NCBI GenBank assembly: GCA_017536445.1
Contig: JAFXHJ010000021.1
Coordinates: 1-64,000, forward strand
DNA from: Clostridia bacterium
GTDB lineage: Bacteria; Bacillota; Clostridia; TANB77; CAG-465
Reading direction: 5' to 3'
DNA length: 64,000 bases
How positions within the stretch are numbered: position 1 is the stretch's first letter; each line of letters opens with the position of its first letter. Under the pieces are notes generated by a model. It searched no databases. It worked only from the letters and a program-made list of their open reading frames with translations, and was not told the DNA's origin. Made by a program: the position numbers and the translations under genes. This document shows, in pieces, positions 61,389 to 64,000 of this stretch.

Positions 61389-61745
61389 CTACATATTTAC
61401 ACCTAAGATACCGCCAAACATTCCTGTTAGAATCGCGGTAGCTAGATATATCGCTACAGACACATTCATTACAAAACCAAATGCCACTCCAGATAAAAGA
61501 TATATTAAAAGGAAATACATTAATCCAAAAACAACACCTAGTATAATCCCTTTTTCTTTTATTTTTCTTGCTACAAGCATACTTCCTATTAAATTTGTTA
61601 TTCCCACTATTACATATACAAATGTATCCATATAGCCATCGTTTATATTAGTATATGTAAAAAGGACCGCTGTTAAACACAAAAGTATAAATGCTAAGAT
61701 ATATGATAACATCATATATTTTGTATATTGTTTTATATATAACAC
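61389..61745 (-). CDS. TIGR04086 family membrane protein
   Basis: About 118 aa from a GTG at 61745 (spacing to AGGAGA favours it over the GTG at 61754). Four membrane helices, with VIVGITNLIGSMLVARKIKEKGI and a Gly-rich last helix (LATAILTGMFGGILGV) as in TIGR04086. Function unknown; common in spore-forming Clostridia. It lies nine bases before spoIVB. A 10 bp hairpin ends directly before its start codon. Confidence 0.78.
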   Translation of the reverse strand: MLYIKQYTKYMMLSYILAFILLCLTAVLFTYTNINDGYMDTFVYVIVGITNLIGSMLVARKIKEKGIILGVVFGLMYFLLIYLLSGVAFGFVMNVSVAIYLATAILTGMFGGILGVNM

Positions 61746-61788
61746 AATAACCACTCTCCTACTACTTAATAGTATGATAGTGGTTATT
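61746..61788 (-). promoter_or_regulatory. Hairpin directly before the TIGR04086 start codon
   Basis: A 10 bp perfect stem (aataaccact/agtggttatt) with a 23-base loop that includes AGGAGA. No U-run follows, so a role in translation is as likely as termination. Confidence 0.45.
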
Positions 61789-61791
61789 AAT

Positions 61792-63063
61792 TTATTCTAC
61801 ACTTTCTTTAGCTTTTCTGCATCCCCATGTTCTACCAACATTTGTATTATCTTCTTTTCTATCTCTTAATTCCATTATTGGATTTGGCGCTACCTCAAAT
61901 CTATAATCTATGCCACATTTGCATATATGCTTTTCTATTACATTATGACTAGGTACAGTTCCCACTTCTTCATTTACTTGGCATTGATACTTAAAGAATC
62001 CCGCATTAGGTTCTAGATTCTGTACAAGTACATAGTTCTCTCTTTTAGCTGTATAGTCTACTGTACATTTTAATACTTCTCGCACATATTCTATATTTGG
62101 GCCTAAATCTAAAAGCTCTGGAAAAGCAGGATTTGGAATTACTTGTTCTACTTCTTTACCATCATACTCGCGGAGTAGATATGCAGCAAGATGAAGCCCT
62201 GCTACTGAGCGTTCATATCCCATACACCAAACTTTGCGTATGTATTCATTTGTTTCATATTTCATACAAGAATAATACAAATAACACATTGTGTACATAT
62301 GCATAAGTAGATTTTCATACCAAGTTGTATTTGGATCCATAAGGCTACCATAGTGTGTAACATGTTGTTCTTCTATCATAGCTATTTCTTGATACACTCT
62401 TCTACCTAAATCTGTCGGATAAAGATTACATATGTTCATATAGAAATTCATTGTTTGTTGTTCTGCAGCAGTTATAATATTTACATGTAGTTTTGTTAAA
62501 ATATCTGCCTCTTTATTATTTATATGATATCTAATCGAATCTAATGGGCATCTATGGTGAGCTATTGTTGGTCTTCCTGGCGTTATTTCAGTATATCTAC
62601 CAACTAACTTTTCTGCAGGAATTCCACATTCCATTTCAAGAAGATTTGCATATCTATATAAATGGTCAAAATCTTCTAACAAAGCAAAATCTAATGCTTG
62701 TTTTACATATGGATCAGGTTCACATTTGGCTAGTCTAGCTGTTAAATCCACTGCAAGTTGCTCATAAGTTATTGTTTCTTCTAATGCATTCTCGTTAATT
62801 GGTTTTAAGCATTGTATTAACTTCTGCATCTGTTGCGAAGTTCTTCTAATCACAGCTAATTTTCTTCTCACATCATTATCATTGCAATTTCTACTAAATT
62901 GATGCATAAAAAATATTTGCTCTGTTTCTGCCCCATTCATAAGTATTATTCTTGTTTTAGTATACGGATCAACATTATTTTTATCATAAGATTTTGGATA
63001 TATTTCTCTCCAGTTCATATACGATTTTTCTAAATCTATAGGTTGTTCGTTAAATGGGTTCAA
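61792..63063 (-). CDS. Ferritin-like-fold protein of unknown function
   Basis: 423 aa from a TTG at 63063, chosen because AAGGAGTG precedes it. Helix-rich, with ferritin-like iron-site patterns: ALLEDFDHLYRYANLLEME, AAEQQTMNFYMN and MIEEQHVTHYGSL. The C-terminal quarter has HICKCGIDYRFEV and several Cys. No signal peptide. Not an enzyme I can name; it may be a diiron or iron-storage-like protein. A terminator separates it from recG upstream. Confidence 0.6.
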   Translation of the reverse strand: MNPFNEQPIDLEKSYMNWREIYPKSYDKNNVDPYTKTRIILMNGAETEQIFFMHQFSRNCNDNDVRRKLAVIRRTSQQMQKLIQCLKPINENALEETITYEQLAVDLTARLAKCEPDPYVKQALDFALLEDFDHLYRYANLLEMECGIPAEKLVGRYTEITPGRPTIAHHRCPLDSIRYHINNKEADILTKLHVNIITAAEQQTMNFYMNICNLYPTDLGRRVYQEIAMIEEQHVTHYGSLMDPNTTWYENLLMHMYTMCYLYYSCMKYETNEYIRKVWCMGYERSVAGLHLAAYLLREYDGKEVEQVIPNPAFPELLDLGPNIEYVREVLKCTVDYTAKRENYVLVQNLEPNAGFFKYQCQVNEEVGTVPSHNVIEKHICKCGIDYRFEVAPNPIMELRDRKEDNTNVGRTWGCRKAKESVE

Positions 63064-63108
63064 AATTACCACACTCCTTCTATAGATATGTATGCATAAA
63101 AACATAAA

Positions 63109-63130
63109 AAAAGCACTAAAAAGTGCTTTT
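63109..63130 (-). terminator. Terminator of recG
   Basis: A 9 bp perfect stem (aaaagcact/agtgctttt) just after the recG stop. Confidence 0.75.
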
Positions 63131-63131
63131 C

Positions 63132-64000
63132 TTATGTTCCTATGTTTACTAATTGTTCATTGTATTTTGTAAATAATTCTTCCTTTAGAACTTTGTTTTC
63201 TTCAGTCTCAAACTTAGGATCTTTAGCTAAGACTTCTTTAGCCGCATCATTAGAAAGTTTAAGTAGCTTAACATCCTTTAAAAGATTAGCAAGTTTAAAC
63301 TCTGGCAAACCATGTTGGCGAATTCCAAAGAAATCCCCCGGACCACGTATTTCCAAATCCTTTTCTGCTATTTCAAAACCATTGTTAGACTTAACCATTA
63401 TTCCTAAACGTTCTCTTGTTTCTTTACCCATATTTTTGGCTTTAAGCACACAATATGATTCTAGAGATGATCTTCCTACTCTTCCTCTTAATTGGTGAAG
63501 TGTTGCTAAACCAAACCTTTCTGCATTTTCTATAACCATCAGTGTAGCATTTGGTACGTTAACACCAACTTCAATTACAGTAGTGGAAACTATCATTTGT
63601 ATTTTTCCATCTTTGAAATCTTGCATTACTTCTTCTTTTTCTTTTTTCTTCATCTTACCATGCAAGAAACCAACAGAATAATCTTTGAAAACTTCGTTTT
63701 TGTATCTTTCATAAACATTAGTTGCATCTGTTAAATCTAGTTCTTCATTTTCTTCTATTAAAGGACATACAACATATACTTGTCTTCCCTTATCCATTTC
63801 TTTAGCAATAAACTTATCTATTCTTTCTTCTAATGTTTCATTTACTACATATGTTTTAATTGGTATTCTTCCTTTAGGTAGTTCGTCTATAATACTCATA
63901 TCTAGGTCGGAATATACCATAAGCGCAAGTGTTCTTGGAATTGGTGTTGCGGTCATAACAACTACATCTGGATTTTCTCCTTTAGCATTTAGTTTCATTC
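63132..64000 (-). CDS. recG: ATP-dependent DNA helicase RecG (C-terminal part)
   Basis: Partial: the gene runs off the right edge of the window, and about 288 residues are seen. Helicase motif III is MTATPIPRTLAL, followed by DELPKGR, GFLHGKMKKKEK (IV), VSTTVIEVGVNVPNAT (V) and HQLRGRVGRSS (VI). RecG unwinds branched DNA and drives fork reversal and repair. The C-terminal part seems intact. Confidence 0.96.
   Translation of the reverse strand, partial: MKLNAKGENPDVVVMTATPIPRTLALMVYSDLDMSIIDELPKGRIPIKTYVVNETLEERIDKFIAKEMDKGRQVYVVCPLIEENEELDLTDATNVYERYKNEVFKDYSVGFLHGKMKKKEKEEVMQDFKDGKIQMIVSTTVIEVGVNVPNATLMVIENAERFGLATLHQLRGRVGRSSLESYCVLKAKNMGKETRERLGIMVKSNNGFEIAEKDLEIRGPGDFFGIRQHGLPEFKLANLLKDVKLLKLSNDAAKEVLAKDPKFETEENKVLKEELFTKYNEQLVNIGT

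Overview
The window looks like chromosome from a low-GC, spore-forming Clostridia-type Firmicute, probably an uncultured fermentative anaerobe. This rests on very AT-rich DNA, A/T-ending codons, strong GGAGG-type ribosome binding sites and consensus sigma-A promoters. Sporulation and germination genes are present (spoIIID, spoIVB, ypeB, sleB), as are spoIIIE/ftsK and the fermentative genes adhE and an iron-containing alcohol dehydrogenase. I see no prophage, IS element, CRISPR array or rRNA. There is one tRNA (Leu, CAA). No stretch above 300 bp lacks a gene.

Layout. 0-2.2 kb (+): serS and ysxC. 2.2-11.6 kb (-): a pseudopilin-like surface protein with a frameshifted start, tdk, a phosphoglycerate-mutase-like protein, ftsY, a zinc-ribbon protein, murF, ddl, pcrA and a DUF6873-like protein. 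11.6-19.3 kb (-): an amidase with Cpl-7 repeats, a membrane protein, spoIIID, a patatin-like lipase, a pseudopilin/Big_2/Hint protein, ypeB, sleB and an HD protein. 19.4-20.5 kb (+): a toxin-antitoxin pair and tspO. 20.6-28.3 kb (-): gtrA, a second SleB-type hydrolase, and the glycolytic operon gap-pgk-(unknown)-tpiA-gpmI-eno. 28.4-32.8 kb (-): an Mrr-like membrane protein, a nuclease, a papain-like amidase and small membrane proteins. 32.8-37.4 kb (-): the ethanol locus adhE, a kinase-like gene and an Fe-ADH. 37.6-43.4 kb (-): two unknown genes of foreign composition, a membrane-bound XRE regulator, membrane proteins including a CPBP protease, tRNA-Leu and a TPR protein. 43.4-49.5 kb (mixed): murC, an ECF S component, DUF378, dapA, DUF4363/DUF421 and zinc-ribbon/membrane proteins. 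49.6-59.2 kb (-): a beta-CASP nuclease, ftsK/spoIIIE, rsmD, and the SRP/ribosome operon ylxM-ffh-rpsP-khpA-rimM-trmD-rplS. 59.3-64 kb (-): small unknown genes, spoIVB, TIGR04086, a ferritin-like protein and the 3' part of recG.

Most of the window is core metabolism: cell wall precursors (murC, murF, ddl, dapA), lower glycolysis feeding ethanol formation, and protein targeting and ribosome maturation. The most unusual content is a cell-surface protein that joins a pilin-like N-terminus, a Big_2 domain and an intein-like Hint domain. It sits downstream of the ypeB/sleB germination genes. A second gene with the same N-terminus is out of frame at an A7 tract. Four small loci (spoIIID, the second sleB-type gene, the 37.6-38.2 kb pair and the 59.3-59.8 kb pair) have clearly less AT-biased codon use than their neighbours. 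Each carries its own sigma-A promoter, and three of the four a clear terminator, so they look like independently acquired cassettes. Several start codons were moved from the longest ORF to the one supported by a ribosome binding site (murC, ylxM, the 62 kb ferritin-like gene, the antitoxin and others).
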